Origin: Pseudomonas panipatensis
Lineage (GTDB): Bacteria; Pseudomonadota; Gammaproteobacteria; Pseudomonadales; Pseudomonadaceae
Length of the DNA stretch: 64,000 nt
Assembly: GCF_900099785.1 (NCBI RefSeq)
Contig: NZ_FNDS01000006.1
Location: 120,057 to 184,056 of the forward strand
Direction: 5' to 3'
Shown: piece by piece, positions 54,091 through 64,000 of the stretch
Layout of the letters: each line of letters starts with the position of its first letter
Numbering within the stretch: the first letter of the stretch is position 1
Position numbers and translations under genes: made by a program
Notes under the pieces: generated by a model
What the model saw: the letters and a program-made list of their open reading frames with translations, nothing else
What the model was told of the DNA's origin: nothing
Databases searched by the model: none

Positions 54091-54117
54091 TGAATTCACG
54101 GAGAGATTGAGCCCGTC

Positions 54118-55647
54118 ATGATTTTGCCCTGGCTAATCCTGATCCCCTTTATCGGCGGCTTCCTCTGCTGGGTCGCCGAGTACACCAGCAAGACCCTGCC
54201 CCGCTGGGTCGCGCTGGGGTCCATGACCCTGACGCTGGCGCTGAGCCTTTGGCTCTGGCACACCGGCAACTACCAACTGGCGCCCGCGCCGGGCGGCGAT
54301 CCGCAGTGGACCACCGAGTTCAAACTGCAATGGATCGAGCGCTTCGGCATCAGCGTGCACCTGGCGATGGACGGCCTGTCGCTGCTGATGGTCGCCCTCA
54401 CCGGCCTGCTCGGCGTGCTCTCGGTGCTCTGCTCGTGGAACGAGATCCAGCGTCGCATCGGCTTCTTCCACCTGAACCTGCTGTGGATTCTGGGTGGGGT
54501 GATCGGCGTGTTCCTGGCCATCGACCTGTTCCTGTTCTTCTTCTTCTGGGAAATGATGCTGGTGCCGATGTACTTCCTCATCGCGCTCTGGGGTCATAGC
54601 TCGGACGATGGCAAGAAGACCCGCATCTACGCCGCCACCAAGTTCTTCATCTTCACCCAGGCCAGCGGCCTGATCATGCTGGTGGCGATCCTCGGCCTGG
54701 TGTTCGTGCACTACAACAGCACCGGCGTGCTGACCTTCGACTACGCCGCGCTGCTGAAGACCGAACTCTCGCCGCACGTGGAATGGATGCTGATGCTCGG
54801 CTTCTTCGCCGCCTTCGCGGTGAAGATGCCGGTGGTGCCGGTGCACTCCTGGCTGCCCGACGCCCACGCCCAGGCGCCGACCGCCGGTTCCGTCGACCTC
54901 GCCGGTATCCTGCTGAAGACCGCCGCCTACGGCCTGATCCGCTTCGCCCTGCCGCTGTTCCCGCATGCGTCGGCGGAGTTCGCCCCGATCGCCATGTGGC
55001 TCGGCCTGATCGGCATCTTCTACGGCGCCCTGCTGTCCTTCGCACAGACCGACATCAAGCGCCTGGTGGCCTACTCCAGCGTGTCGCACATGGGCTTCGT
55101 GATGATCGGCATCTACTCCGGCAGCCCGCAGGCGCTGCAAGGCGTGGTGGTGCAGATGATCGCCCACGGCCTCTCCGCCGCGGCGCTCTTCATCCTCTGC
55201 GGTCAGCTCTACGAGCGCCTGCATACCCGTGACATGCGCAAGATGGGTGGCCTGTGGTCGCGCATCCCGTACCTGCCGGCCGTGGCCCTGTTCTTCGCCA
55301 CCGCGTCGCTGGGTCTGCCGGGCACCGGCAACTTCGTCGGCGAGTTCCTGATCCTGCTGGGCACCTTCAAGGTGGTGCCGACGGTGATCGTGATCGCGAC
55401 CTTCGGCCTGGTGTTCGGTTCGGTCTACTCGCTGATCATGATCCACCGCGCCTACTTCGGTCCGTCGAAGTCGGATGCCCCCATCGCCGGTCTCAACGCC
55501 CGCGAGCTGAGCATGGTCCTGGGCCTGGCGGCCCTGCTGGTCATCCTCGGCATCTACCCGCAGCCGGTTCTCGATACTTCTGCCGCCACCATGCATGGCA
55601 TCCAGCAGTGGTTCGATTCCGCCCTTTCCACCCTTGCCGCACGGTAG
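54118..55647 (+). CDS. nuoM: NADH-quinone oxidoreductase subunit M
   Basis: 509 residues, 14 spans, ND4-like. [19 protein letters not shown] has the key Glu; [23 protein letters not shown] is the channel motif. Confidence 0.97.
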   Translation: MILPWLILIPFIGGFLCWVAEYTSKTLPRWVALGSMTLTLALSLWLWHTGNYQLAPAPGGDPQWTTEFKLQWIERFGISVHLAMDGLSLLMVALTGLLGVLSVLCSWNEIQRRIGFFHLNLLWILGGVIGVFLAIDLFLFFFFWEMMLVPMYFLIALWGHSSDDGKKTRIYAATKFFIFTQASGLIMLVAILGLVFVHYNSTGVLTFDYAALLKTELSPHVEWMLMLGFFAAFAVKMPVVPVHSWLPDAHAQAPTAGSVDLAGILLKTAAYGLIRFALPLFPHASAEFAPIAMWLGLIGIFYGALLSFAQTDIKRLVAYSSVSHMGFVMIGIYSGSPQALQGVVVQMIAHGLSAAALFILCGQLYERLHTRDMRKMGGLWSRIPYLPAVALFFATASLGLPGTGNFVGEFLILLGTFKVVPTVIVIATFGLVFGSVYSLIMIHRAYFGPSKSDAPIAGLNARELSMVLGLAALLVILGIYPQPVLDTSAATMHGIQQWFDSALSTLAAR

Positions 55648-55654
55648 TCGCGAA

Positions 55655-57121
55655 ATGACCTTCACGATTCAACACTTCCTCGCGCTCCTGCCGCTGCTGG
55701 TCACCAGCGCCACTCTGGTGGTGGTGATGCTGGCGGTGGCCTGGAAACGTAACCATCAACTGACCAGCAGCCTGACGGTGATCGGTCTGAACCTGGCGCT
55801 GGTGTCCATCCTCGGCGCCCTCAAGGCCACGCCGATCGCGGTCACCCCGCTGCTGCAGGTCGATAACTTCGCGCTGTTCTACTCGGCGCTGATCATCGTC
55901 GCCGCCCTCGCCTGTTCGACCCTCGCCCATGCCTACATGGAGAGCTACCCGGGCAACCGCGAAGAGCTTTACCTGCTCCTGCTGCTGTCCACCGCCGGTG
56001 GCCTGGTGCTGGTCGCGGCGCAGAACCTGGCTGGCCTGTTCATCGGCCTGGAACTGCTCTCGGTGCCGATCTACGGCATGGTCGCCTACGCCTTCTTCAA
56101 CAAGCGCAGCCTGGAAGCCGGCATCAAGTACACCGTGCTGTCCGCCGCCGGTTCCGCCTTCCTGCTGTTCGGCATGGCCCTGCTCTACGCCGAAGCCGGC
56201 ACCCTGAGCTTCGCCGGCATCGGCAGCCAGTTGGCCGAAGGTACCCAGCATGGCCCGCTGCTGACCATCGGCGTCGGCATGATGATCGTCGGCCTGGGCT
56301 TCAAGCTGTCGCTGGCGCCCTTCCACCTGTGGACCCCGGACGTCTACGAAGGCGCCCCGGCGCCGGTGGCGGCCTTCCTCGCCACCGCCGCCAAGGTCGC
56401 GGTCTTCGCCGTGCTCCTGCGCCTGTTCCAGATCGCTCCGGCGGCGCTGCACAGCGGCCTGCTGCACAACGCCCTGGCAGTCATCGCAGTGGCCTCGATC
56501 CTCATGGGCAACCTGCTGGCGCTGACCCAGAGCAACATCAAGCGTCTGCTCGGCTACTCCTCCATCGCCCACTTCGGCTATCTGCTGATCGCGGTGGTGG
56601 CGAGCAACGGCCTGGCCGTGGAAGCCGTCGGCGTCTACCTGACCACCTACGTCGTCACTTCCCTCGGCGCCTTCGGCGTGGTCACCCTGATGTCCACCCC
56701 CTTCAGCGGCCGCGACGCCGACGCACTGTTCAGCTACCGCGGCCTGTTCTGGCGCCGTCCGGTGCTGACCGCGGTGCTCACCGTGATGATGCTGTCCCTG
56801 GCCGGCATCCCGCTGACCGCCGGGTTCATCGGCAAGTTCTACGTGATCGCCAGCGGCGTCGAATCGCAACTCTGGTGGCTGGTCGGCGCCCTGGTCCTGG
56901 GCAGCGCCATCGGCCTGTTCTACTACCTGCGCGTCATGGTCACGCTGTTCCTGGTCGAGCCGAACATGAAGCGCCACGACGCACCGCTGAACTGGGGTCA
57001 GCGCGCCGGCGGCATCATGCTGGTGGCCATTGCCCTGCTGGCGTTCCTCCTCGGCGTCTACCCGCAGCCGCTGCTGGACCTGCTGCATCACTCCGGCCTG
57101 GCCCTGGTGGCCGCCGGCTGA
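55655..57121 (+). CDS. nuoN: NADH-quinone oxidoreductase subunit N
   Basis: 488 residues, ND2-like antiporter subunit. [15 protein letters not shown] and [32 protein letters not shown] are typical. The ATG at 55655 fits the family start; upstream codons overlap nuoM. Last gene of the operon, followed by a terminator. Confidence 0.97.
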   Translation: MTFTIQHFLALLPLLVTSATLVVVMLAVAWKRNHQLTSSLTVIGLNLALVSILGALKATPIAVTPLLQVDNFALFYSALIIVAALACSTLAHAYMESYPGNREELYLLLLLSTAGGLVLVAAQNLAGLFIGLELLSVPIYGMVAYAFFNKRSLEAGIKYTVLSAAGSAFLLFGMALLYAEAGTLSFAGIGSQLAEGTQHGPLLTIGVGMMIVGLGFKLSLAPFHLWTPDVYEGAPAPVAAFLATAAKVAVFAVLLRLFQIAPAALHSGLLHNALAVIAVASILMGNLLALTQSNIKRLLGYSSIAHFGYLLIAVVASNGLAVEAVGVYLTTYVVTSLGAFGVVTLMSTPFSGRDADALFSYRGLFWRRPVLTAVLTVMMLSLAGIPLTAGFIGKFYVIASGVESQLWWLVGALVLGSAIGLFYYLRVMVTLFLVEPNMKRHDAPLNWGQRAGGIMLVAIALLAFLLGVYPQPLLDLLHHSGLALVAAG

Positions 57122-57138
57122 TCGCCGCAAAGCGCAAT

Positions 57139-57167
57139 GAAAAACCCCGCCTCGGCGGGGTTTTTCA
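57139..57167 (+). terminator. Terminator of the nuo operon
   Basis: AAAAACCCCGCC, short loop, GGCGGGGTTTTT. Confidence 0.92.
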
Positions 57168-57265
57168 TTTCTCGGGAGCCGTCCTACGAGGCGCCTGCGT
57201 TTCCGGTGTTTGCCTCGGCTGGCGCCGAGCGAAGCGCTGCCCATCGGCGACGCCGCGCCTCTCCC

Positions 57266-58330
57266 CTACCCCGCCGCGTCCTGTTCGTCCTCGCGACCGG
57301 TGAACAGATCCCAACTGGCCATGAACAGCGCCGCGATCAGCGGGCCGATGACGAAGCCATTGAGGCCGAACAGCGACATGCCGCCGAGGGTGGAGATGAG
57401 CACCACATAGTCGGGCATCTTAGTGTCCTTGCCGACCAGGATCGGACGCAGGATGTTGTCCACCAGGCCGATCACCAGCACGCAGAAGAGGATCAGCACC
57501 ACGCCCTGCCAGATCGCCCCGGTGACCAGGAAGTAGACCGCCACCGGCGCCCACACCAGGCCCGCGCCGATGGCCGGCAGCAGCGACAGGAAGGCCATCA
57601 GGGTGCCCCACAGCAACGAGCCCTGGATACCGAGGAACCAGAAGATCAGCCCACCCAGCACGCCCTGGCTGGCGGCCACGGCGATGTTGCCCTTCACCGT
57701 GGCGCGCACCACGGTGGTGAACTTGCTGAACAGATGCTGCTTGTGCTCATGGCTCAACGGCACCGCCTGCTTGATCCGCCGCCCCAGAGTGCGGCCATCG
57801 CGCAGGAGGAAGAACAGCAGGTAAAGCATGATGCCGAAGCTGATGACGAAGTCGAAGGTGTTCTGGCCGATGCTGAAGGCCTTGGTGGCGAGGAACTGAC
57901 TGGCCTGCATGGCGCCGTTGGACAGCTTCTCCTGCAGGCTCGACATGTCGGCCAGGTCGAAGCGCTGTAACCACGGCTGCACCCAGGCCGGCAAGGCAGC
58001 AACGATCTGCTGGAAGTAGGCGGCGAAATTCAACTGGCCGGTCTTCAGGCGCTGGTAGAGGCTGGCGCCCTCCTGAACCAGCGAGCCGGCGATGAAGATC
58101 ATCGGCAGTATCACGATCAGGACGCAGGCACTCAGGGTGATCAAGGCGGCCAGATTCTTGCGGTCCCCCAACCGGGCCTGCAGGCGGCGATGCACCGGAG
58201 AGAACAGAATCGCCAGGATGGTGCCCCAGAACACCGCGCCGTAGAACGGCAACAGCAGCCAGACAAAGGCGACGCTGACCGCGGCCAGCAATAGCAGGAA
58301 CGTCCGATATTCCAATTTCGAGTCGAGCAT
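57266..58330 (-). CDS. AI-2E transporter family membrane protein
   Basis: 354 residues with about eight spans arranged as in the AI-2E (TqsA/YdiK/PerM) family: an N-terminal pair (FLLLLAAVSVAFVWLLLPFYGAVFWGTILAILF), a soluble central part, then FVISFGIMLYLLFFLLRDG and LPAIGAGLVWAPVAVYFLVTG. VDNILRPILVGKDTKMPDYVVLISTLGG is the family hallmark. The transported compound cannot be told; members also act as Na+(Li+)/H+ antiporters. A single gene, divergent from the chemoreceptor. Confidence 0.88.
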   Translation of the reverse strand: MLDSKLEYRTFLLLLAAVSVAFVWLLLPFYGAVFWGTILAILFSPVHRRLQARLGDRKNLAALITLSACVLIVILPMIFIAGSLVQEGASLYQRLKTGQLNFAAYFQQIVAALPAWVQPWLQRFDLADMSSLQEKLSNGAMQASQFLATKAFSIGQNTFDFVISFGIMLYLLFFLLRDGRTLGRRIKQAVPLSHEHKQHLFSKFTTVVRATVKGNIAVAASQGVLGGLIFWFLGIQGSLLWGTLMAFLSLLPAIGAGLVWAPVAVYFLVTGAIWQGVVLILFCVLVIGLVDNILRPILVGKDTKMPDYVVLISTLGGMSLFGLNGFVIGPLIAALFMASWDLFTGREDEQDAAG

Positions 58331-58656
58331 GTGTTATCCCATGTGCCGGAAAAAAGCCTGCCCATTAGTCAGCAGATACCGGGTGAAGTGCAACAGGCGG
58401 AGGGCCTGTACGCCCGCTCGGCGCCGGTCGACGCCACGGAAAAAGCACCACCGCCAGCGGGCGCCCGAGCGAAAGGTCCGGAAAATGTTGGAGGGCCGCC
58501 AAGCGCTCTGGCATGCACTTTGCCGTCATATTCCGCTGCCCCGGCCTGGCAGGCCGGGGGAAAAATCGCATGGACGAGCGAATCGCCGTCAAGTAAAACG
58601 AACAGCCGTCGACAAATATCGAACACCCTAACGCTCCCACCAGAAGGACGCCCCGA
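58331..58656. other. Divergent control region with a sigma-54-like promoter
   Basis: 326 bases without a gene. A sigma-54-type -24/-12 element is at 58509-58524 and a GGCCTGGCAGGCC hairpin at about 58547-58559. No FliA-type promoter with correct spacing was found. Confidence 0.6.
58509..58524 (+). promoter_or_regulatory. Sigma-54-type promoter candidate
   Basis: TGGCATG-CACT-TTGCC fits TGGCAYR-N4-TTGCW except for the last base, with GG and GC correctly spaced. The predicted start near 58535 leaves a leader of about 120 bases to the chemoreceptor ATG. Confidence 0.55.
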
Positions 58657-60801
58657 ATGTCACTCCGCCGTCTCTCCATCCAATGGAAGATCACCCTGTT
58701 GGCAGGTCTCTGCCTGCTCGGCGTGGTTTCCCTGCTGGCCGGCCTTTCCGTCTACCGCATGCAGCACAGCACCGCGCTGGTGAAAGAGTCCAGCGCGAAG
58801 ATGCTCGATGACGCGGCCCAGGCGCGCCTGCGCGCCCGTGGTGAGATTCAGGCGATGCGCATCCAGCGCTATTTCATGGATGCCTTCCACTATGCCCGGG
58901 GTTTCGCCCGCCAGACCCTGGCGCTGCGCCAACAGGCGCAGCAGCGGGCGCTCGATCCGCATGGATTGCGCGAAGACCTGACCCGCCAGGTGCGCGAAGC
59001 GGTGGCGGCCAACCCGGAGCTGCTCGGCCTCTACGTCACCTTCGAGCCCGACGCGCTGGACGGCAAGGATGCGCTCTTCGCCGGTCAGGGCGACATCGGC
59101 AGCAACGACAAGGGCCGCTTCTCCATCTATTGGTCGCAGGCCACGCCGGGCAAGCTGGAAGCCGAACCGCTCAGCGAATCGCAACTGCTCGACACCCGCC
59201 CCGGCCCCAGCGGCAATGCCTACAACGCCTGGTACACCTGCCCGAAGAACAGCGGCAGCCCCTGTGTCCTGGAGCCCTATTTCGATGAAGTCGGCGGTCG
59301 CAAGATGCTCATGACCAGCATCGCCCTGCCGCTGCTGGTCGACGGCCGCATCGTTGGCGTGATGGGCGTCGATATCGATCTCAGCCGTCTGCAGGAAATC
59401 AGCGAGCAAGGCAGCCGCGAGCTTTACCACGGCCAGAGCCGCCTCGCCATCATCAGTCCCTCCGGCCTGTTGGCCGGATACAGCGCCGACAGCGGCAAGT
59501 TGAGCAAGAAAGTCGACGAAGCCTTCCCCGGCAGCGGCGACGAACTGACGCAAATCCTCGCCGGCAATCGAGCGCAGACACTGCGCCACGAGGACCAGTT
59601 GCGTGCCATCGAACCACTGCTGCCGATCCCCAACGCCAAGCCCTGGGGCGTACTCGTCGAAGTGCCGCTGCAAGCCCTGCAAGGGCCGGCCCTGGCGCTG
59701 CAACAGGAACTCGACAGCCAACGCACCCAAGGCACCCTGACCGAACTGGGCCTGGGCCTGCTCGCCGCTCTGCTCGGCCTGCTGCTGGTCTGGCTGACCG
59801 CGCGTGGCGTGAGCCGGCCGATCCTCGGCGTCGCCGGCATGCTGCGCGACATCGCCAGCGGCGAAGGCGACCTGACCCGCCGCCTGCAGTACCAGGGCCA
59901 GGACGAACTGGGCCAACTGGCCGGCTGGTTCAACCGCTTCCTCGACAAGCTGCAGCCGATCATCCGCGACGTCAAAGCCTCGGTACAGGACGCCCGCGCC
60001 ACCGCCGACCAGTCCGCCGCGCTGTCGACCCAGACCAGCGCCGGCATGCAGCAGCAGTTCCGCGAGATCGACCAGGTCGCCACCGCCTCCCAGGAAATGA
60101 GCGCCACCGCCCATGACGTGGCCAACAGCGCGGCCATGGCCGCCGATGCCGCGCGCGGCGCCGACGGCGCCACCCGTGACGGCCTCGGGGTGATCGAGCA
60201 GACCACGCGGAGGATCGACAACCTGGCCAGCGAGATGAACCGCGCCATGACCCAGGTCGAGGGCCTGGCGGCGAGCAGCGAGCAGATCGGTTCGGTGCTC
60301 GAAGTGATCCGCGCCATCGCCGAGCAGACCAACCTGCTGGCGCTCAACGCGGCCATCGAAGCGGCCCGCGCCGGCGAGGCCGGGCGGGGTTTCGCGGTGG
60401 TCGCCGACGAAGTCCGCAACCTGGCCAAGCGCACCCAGGACTCGGTGGAGGAAATCCGCCAGGTCATCGAAGGCCTGCAACAGGGCACGCGCGACGTGGT
60501 CGGCGCCATGCACAGCAGCCACCAGCAGGCCCAGGGCAGCGTCAGCCAGGTCGAACAGGCGGTGGCCGCGCTGCAGCGGATCGGCGAGGCGGTGGGGGTG
60601 ATCAACGACATGAACCTGCAGATCGCCAGCGCCGCCGAGGAACAGAGCGCGGTGGCCGAAGAGATCAACCGCAACGTGGCGGGCATCCGCGACGTCACCG
60701 AATCGCTCTCCGGCCAGGCCCAGGAATCGGCGCAGATCAGCCAGTCGCTGAACGAACTGGCCAACCACCAGCAACAGCTGATGGGCGGCTTCCGCGTGTA
60801 A
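58657..60801 (+). CDS. Methyl-accepting chemotaxis protein with dCache domain (TlpQ/McpU-like)
   Basis: 714 residues. TM1 about 11-30, a periplasmic double-Cache domain about 35-355, TM2 about 362-384, HAMP, then a signalling domain with the hairpin tip [20 protein letters not shown]. The ligand domain holds [27 protein letters not shown] and [13 protein letters not shown], which I recall from polyamine/histamine receptors of the TlpQ and McpU group; its place just after nuoN is also where tlpQ (PA2654) lies in P. aeruginosa. No CheR-binding pentapeptide ends the protein. Ligand assignment is inference. Confidence 0.88.
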   Translation: MSLRRLSIQWKITLLAGLCLLGVVSLLAGLSVYRMQHSTALVKESSAKMLDDAAQARLRARGEIQAMRIQRYFMDAFHYARGFARQTLALRQQAQQRALDPHGLREDLTRQVREAVAANPELLGLYVTFEPDALDGKDALFAGQGDIGSNDKGRFSIYWSQATPGKLEAEPLSESQLLDTRPGPSGNAYNAWYTCPKNSGSPCVLEPYFDEVGGRKMLMTSIALPLLVDGRIVGVMGVDIDLSRLQEISEQGSRELYHGQSRLAIISPSGLLAGYSADSGKLSKKVDEAFPGSGDELTQILAGNRAQTLRHEDQLRAIEPLLPIPNAKPWGVLVEVPLQALQGPALALQQELDSQRTQGTLTELGLGLLAALLGLLLVWLTARGVSRPILGVAGMLRDIASGEGDLTRRLQYQGQDELGQLAGWFNRFLDKLQPIIRDVKASVQDARATADQSAALSTQTSAGMQQQFREIDQVATASQEMSATAHDVANSAAMAADAARGADGATRDGLGVIEQTTRRIDNLASEMNRAMTQVEGLAASSEQIGSVLEVIRAIAEQTNLLALNAAIEAARAGEAGRGFAVVADEVRNLAKRTQDSVEEIRQVIEGLQQGTRDVVGAMHSSHQQAQGSVSQVEQAVAALQRIGEAVGVINDMNLQIASAAEEQSAVAEEINRNVAGIRDVTESLSGQAQESAQISQSLNELANHQQQLMGGFRV

Positions 60802-60830
60802 CGCGCCGGCGCCCATCGCCCGCCGGCACC

Positions 60831-60866
60831 GCATGGGTTTCGTGGCTCAACCCATCCTACGGGTGC
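60831..60866. repeat. REP-like short palindromic repeat
   Basis: TGGGTT..AACCCA followed by TCCTACGGGTG, resembling the short interspersed palindromes common between Pseudomonas genes. A weaker version (GATGGGTATCGCTGCGCTC) lies at about 62050, and GTAGGATGGAC occurs at about 3178. Confidence 0.5.
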
Positions 60867-61010
60867 GACGGCGAGGGCGGTCTTCCATCACTGGCTTTCA
60901 TGACTACTATCGATCCCGGTGCGTGGCGAGGTGCGGGGGAGGTGGTTAGAGTCGCGTTCAAAGTTCTGTCCGCCGCTCTAATCCGCGGTGCGACTCTGAT
61001 CGGAGCGCCC

Positions 61011-62006
61011 ATGAAGTCCCTGTCCGAAACCGCGTTTTCCATGCTCGACCTGGTCCCCGTGCGGGACCAGGGTACGGTCGCCGAAGCCCTGAACAATGCC
61101 GTCGAGGTCGCCCGCCATGTCGAGCACCTCGGCTTCACCCGCTACTGGCTGGCCGAGCACCACAACATGGATGGCATCGCCAGCTCGGCGACCGCCGTGC
61201 TGATCGGCCATATCGCCGGCAAGACCGCGCGCATCCGCGTCGGCTCCGGCGGGGTGATGCTGCCCAACCACCCGCCGCTGGTGGTGGCCGAGCAGTTCGG
61301 CACCCTGGCCACCCTCTATCCGGGACGCATCGACCTGGGCTTGGGCCGGGCGCCGGGCGCCGACCACGAGACCATGCGCGCTTTGCGCCGCGACCTGCTG
61401 GGCGACGGCAACGACTTCCCCGAGCAACTCGCCGAACTGGAAATGCTGCTTGGCCCGCGGCGTCCGCAGCAGACCCTGCTGGCGGTGCCGGGGGAGGGCA
61501 CGCGGGTGCCGCTCTGGCTGCTCGGCTCCAGCCTGTTCAGCGCCCGCCTGGCGGCGGAGAAGGGCCTGCCCTATGCCTTCGCCTCGCATTTCGCGCCGCG
61601 CTACCTGCACGATGCCTTGCGCATCTACCGGCAGAACTTCCGTCCCTCGGCGGTTCTCGACAAGCCCTACGCCATGATCGGCGTGCCGCTGATCGCCGCG
61701 CCCACCGACGAGGAGGCCGACTACCTGGCCACGTCCGCCTTCCAGCGCGTGCTGGCGTTGATCCGCGGGCAGAGCCTCAAGCAGAAACCGCCGGTGCAAC
61801 GCATGACCGGCCTGTGGCTGCCCCATGAGCAGGAAGCCGTCGGCAACTTCTTCGGCCTGGCGGTGATCGGCGGCCCGGAGAAGGTCCGCAGCCGCCTGGA
61901 GCTGCTGCTCGAACAGACCGGCGCCGACGAGCTGATTTTCACCAGCGATATCTACGACCACAACCTGCGCCTGCGCTCGCTGGAAATCGTCGCCGGCCTG
62001 CGCTGA
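61011..62006 (+). CDS. LLM class flavin-dependent oxidoreductase (luciferase-like)
   Basis: 331 residues. LuxA-like barrel: [45 protein letters not shown], then [42 protein letters not shown]. Resembles E. coli YhbW. A flavin reductase partner and the substrate are unknown. The ATG at 61011 is the family start; codons upstream in the frame are not conserved. Confidence 0.88.
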   Translation: MKSLSETAFSMLDLVPVRDQGTVAEALNNAVEVARHVEHLGFTRYWLAEHHNMDGIASSATAVLIGHIAGKTARIRVGSGGVMLPNHPPLVVAEQFGTLATLYPGRIDLGLGRAPGADHETMRALRRDLLGDGNDFPEQLAELEMLLGPRRPQQTLLAVPGEGTRVPLWLLGSSLFSARLAAEKGLPYAFASHFAPRYLHDALRIYRQNFRPSAVLDKPYAMIGVPLIAAPTDEEADYLATSAFQRVLALIRGQSLKQKPPVQRMTGLWLPHEQEAVGNFFGLAVIGGPEKVRSRLELLLEQTGADELIFTSDIYDHNLRLRSLEIVAGLR

Positions 62007-62198
62007 GCGCGGCTGACGGATCACGCCGGGGCGTCATGCACGGGCGGGGCGATGGGTATCGCTGCGCTCGACGCCGTCCCACGTTGTATCGCTGTCCAAT
62101 CCGCTCAGGCAGATTGGCGCCTTTCGACATTGCCGCCCTGACCGGCCGGCGCGAACATCCTGGGTACTCCCGACAAGAACAAACCCAGGAGTCTCGCG

Positions 62199-63857
62199 AT
62201 GCGCCAATACGCTGCCGCCGCGGCCGAGTTCGATTACGCGGCCACGGCTCGTTCTACGCTTTCGGGCACCCTCGATGCCCTCAATGCCTGTGTCGAATGC
62301 TGTGACCGCCACGCCCAGCCGGGGCGCATGGCGCTGTACTGGGAAGGGCGCAACGGCGAACGCGCCGAGTACAGTTTCGCCCAGCTCAAGGCGCTTTCCG
62401 GGCGCTTCGCCAACCTGTTGCACAGCCTTGGCGTGCGCCCTGGCGACCGCGTCTCCGGCCTGCTGCCGCGCACTCCCGAACTGCTCATCACCATCCTTGG
62501 CACCTGGCGCCTGGGCGCGGTCTACCAGCCGCTGTTCACCGCGTTCGGGCCGAAAGCCATCGAACACCGCCTGGGCATCGCCGGCAGCCGGGTGCTGGTC
62601 ACCGACAGCGGCAACCGCGCCAAGCTCGACGAAGTACCCAATGCGCCGCGGCTGATCACCGTCGGCGCCGGCCAGGACCGGCGCGCTGGCGACGAGGATT
62701 TCTGGGCCGCGCTGCAAGGCCAGGACGAGGCGTTCGAGCCGGTCATGCGCCGCGGCGACGATCCCTTCCTGCTGATGTTCACCTCCGGCACCACCGGCCT
62801 GGCCAAGCCGCTGGCGGTGCCGCTCAAGGCGATCCTGGCGTTCGCCGGTTACCTGCGCGATGCCGTCGACCTGCGCCCCGATGACCGCTTCTGGAACCTC
62901 GCCGATCCGGGCTGGGCCTATGGCCTGTATTACGCAGTGACCGGCCCGCTGGCCCTGGGCCACGCCACCACCTTCTATGAAGGCGCCTTCACGGTGGAAA
63001 GCACCTGCCGGATCATCCGCCAGTTCGGCATCACCAACCTGGCCGGTTCGCCGACCGCCTACCGCATGCTGATCGCCGCCGGCGAGGCGCTGGCGCACGA
63101 GCTGAAGGGCTGCCTGCGCGCGGTGAGCAGCGCCGGCGAGGCGCTGACCCCGGAGGTGATCCGCTGGTTCGCCGAGCACCTGCAGGTGACCATCCACGAC
63201 CACTACGGGCAGACCGAACTGGGCATGGTCCTGGCCAACCACCACGGCCTGGCGCACCCGGTGCACCTGGGCGCCGCCGGCTACGCCATCCCCGGCCACC
63301 GCGTGGTGGTGCTGGGCGAGCAGGGCGAGGAGCTGCCGCCGGGGCAGCCGGGCATCCTTGCCATGGACCGCCGGCGCTCACCGCTGATGTGGTTCGCCGG
63401 CTACCAGGGCATGGAGACCAAGGCCTTCGTCGGTGACTACTATCTGAGTGGCGACACCGTGGAGCTGAACCCCGACGGCAGCATCAGCTTCGTCGGCCGC
63501 TCGGACGACCTGATCACCACCTCCGGCTACCGCGTCGGCCCCTTCGACGTGGAGAGTGCGCTGATCGAGCACCCGGCGGTGATGGAAGCGGCGGTGATCG
63601 GCAAGCCGGACCCGGAGCGCACCGAGCTGGTCAAGGCCTTCGTCGTGCTCTGCCCGGGCTACGGTGCCAGTCCGGCGTTGGCCGAGGAACTGCAGCAGTA
63701 CGTGCGCAAGCGCCTGTCGGCGCACAGCTACCCGCGCGAGGTGGAGTTCCTCGCGGAACTGCCGAAGACCCCCAGCGGCAAGATCCAGCGCTTCCTCCTG
63801 CGCAACCAGGAGATCGCCAAGCAACGCGAGGCGGCCGAACGCGCGGCCGCCCACTGA
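62199..63857 (+). CDS. AMP-dependent acyl-CoA synthetase
   Basis: 552 residues, ANL superfamily. The P-loop is LLMFTSGTTGLAKPLAVP, the adenine motif IHDHYGQTELGM, the hinge and C-terminal signature YLSGDTVELNPDGSISFVGRSDDLI, and catalytic Lys lies in KTPSGKIQRFLLR. Activates a carboxylic acid to its CoA ester; overall resemblance is to medium-chain and acetate/propionate-type enzymes, with substrate unresolved. An SDR gene follows 16 bases downstream, pointing to a beta-oxidation or branched acyl catabolic operon like P. aeruginosa PA2557-PA2553. Confidence 0.9.
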   Translation: MRQYAAAAAEFDYAATARSTLSGTLDALNACVECCDRHAQPGRMALYWEGRNGERAEYSFAQLKALSGRFANLLHSLGVRPGDRVSGLLPRTPELLITILGTWRLGAVYQPLFTAFGPKAIEHRLGIAGSRVLVTDSGNRAKLDEVPNAPRLITVGAGQDRRAGDEDFWAALQGQDEAFEPVMRRGDDPFLLMFTSGTTGLAKPLAVPLKAILAFAGYLRDAVDLRPDDRFWNLADPGWAYGLYYAVTGPLALGHATTFYEGAFTVESTCRIIRQFGITNLAGSPTAYRMLIAAGEALAHELKGCLRAVSSAGEALTPEVIRWFAEHLQVTIHDHYGQTELGMVLANHHGLAHPVHLGAAGYAIPGHRVVVLGEQGEELPPGQPGILAMDRRRSPLMWFAGYQGMETKAFVGDYYLSGDTVELNPDGSISFVGRSDDLITTSGYRVGPFDVESALIEHPAVMEAAVIGKPDPERTELVKAFVVLCPGYGASPALAEELQQYVRKRLSAHSYPREVEFLAELPKTPSGKIQRFLLRNQEIAKQREAAERAAAH

Positions 63858-63873
63858 ACCCAGCGGAGAGATT

Positions 63874-64000
63874 CCATGCAGATCGACAACAAGGTCTTCC
63901 TTATCACCGGCGGCGGTTCCGGGCTCGGCGCGGCCACCGCGAAGATGCTGGTGGATGCCGGCGCCAAGGTGCTGCTGGCTGACGTCAATGCCGAGGCCGG
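63874..64000 (+). CDS. Short-chain dehydrogenase, 5' part (cut by window edge)
   Basis: The first 42 codons read [20 protein letters not shown] and continue [21 protein letters not shown]: a classical SDR Rossmann start with TGxxxGxG and the NAD-selecting Asp (LADVN). The N-terminus resembles type II 3-hydroxyacyl-CoA dehydrogenases (HSD17B10-like). The ribosome site GGAGAG precedes the ATG. Probably co-transcribed with the acyl-CoA synthetase. Confidence 0.88.

Noticed and set aside
51328-54099. 923-codon minus-strand frame rich in Gln, His, Gly and Arg
   Set aside because: Antisense across nuoJ, nuoK and nuoL; composition reflects complementary codons of membrane proteins.

Overview
The window is chromosomal DNA from a high-GC member of the genus Pseudomonas. 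I infer a relative of P. aeruginosa or of the P. citronellolis/nitroreducens/knackmussii group. The evidence is gene order: tRNA-Ser, yccA, tusDCBE, ybiB-like, yqjG-like, serS-cysG, rarA-lolA-ftsK, trxB, aat-bpt-infA, clpSA/cspD, icd/idh, nudix-mnmA-hflD-purB, roxA and its followers, aceA, nuoABCDEFGHIJKLMN. This is the order I know from the PA2604-PA2649 region of P. aeruginosa. No strain was identified by search.

Layout. (1) 1-3126, minus strand: part of a meta-cleavage operon for 3-phenylpropionate/3-hydroxyphenylpropionate-type compounds in the order mhpB-mhpC-mhpD-mhpF. mhpF runs off the left edge and no mhpA lies upstream. (2) 3127-3934: a gene-poor stretch that looks decayed. (3) 3935-10533: a 6.5-kb integrated element in the 3' part of a tRNA-Ser(TGA) gene, bounded by a perfect 59-bp repeat. 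It holds a tyrosine integrase with a small DUF4224-type gene, a phage lysis set (DUF1353, GH19 endolysin, DUF6527, Rz with an embedded Rz1) and two AT-rich multi-membrane-span genes of envelope-modifying type (an acyltransferase-3 protein and a GT-C-like protein). There are no phage structural or replication genes. (4) 10478-57121: conserved housekeeping core. It covers tRNA thiolation, siroheme, seryl-tRNA synthetase, replication rescue, lipoprotein transport, chromosome segregation, thioredoxin reductase, N-end rule transferases with ClpS/ClpA, two isocitrate dehydrogenases, tRNA thiouridylase, purine synthesis, ribosomal hydroxylation, isocitrate lyase and the complete 13-gene NADH dehydrogenase I operon. 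(5) 57266-64000: an AI-2E family membrane protein, a dCache chemoreceptor, a luciferase-like flavoprotein and the start of an acyl-CoA metabolism cluster (AMP-dependent acyl-CoA synthetase plus a truncated short-chain dehydrogenase).

Functional links. icd, idh and aceA together set the isocitrate branch between the TCA cycle and the glyoxylate shunt, and their control regions carry visible palindromes. Aat, Bpt and ClpS/ClpA form one degradation route: N-terminal tagging, recognition and unfolding. tusDCB-tusE and mnmA belong to the same tRNA 2-thiouridine pathway although about 20 kb apart. The most unusual part of the window is the small tRNA-Ser element, followed by the gene-free control regions upstream of aceA and nuoA.
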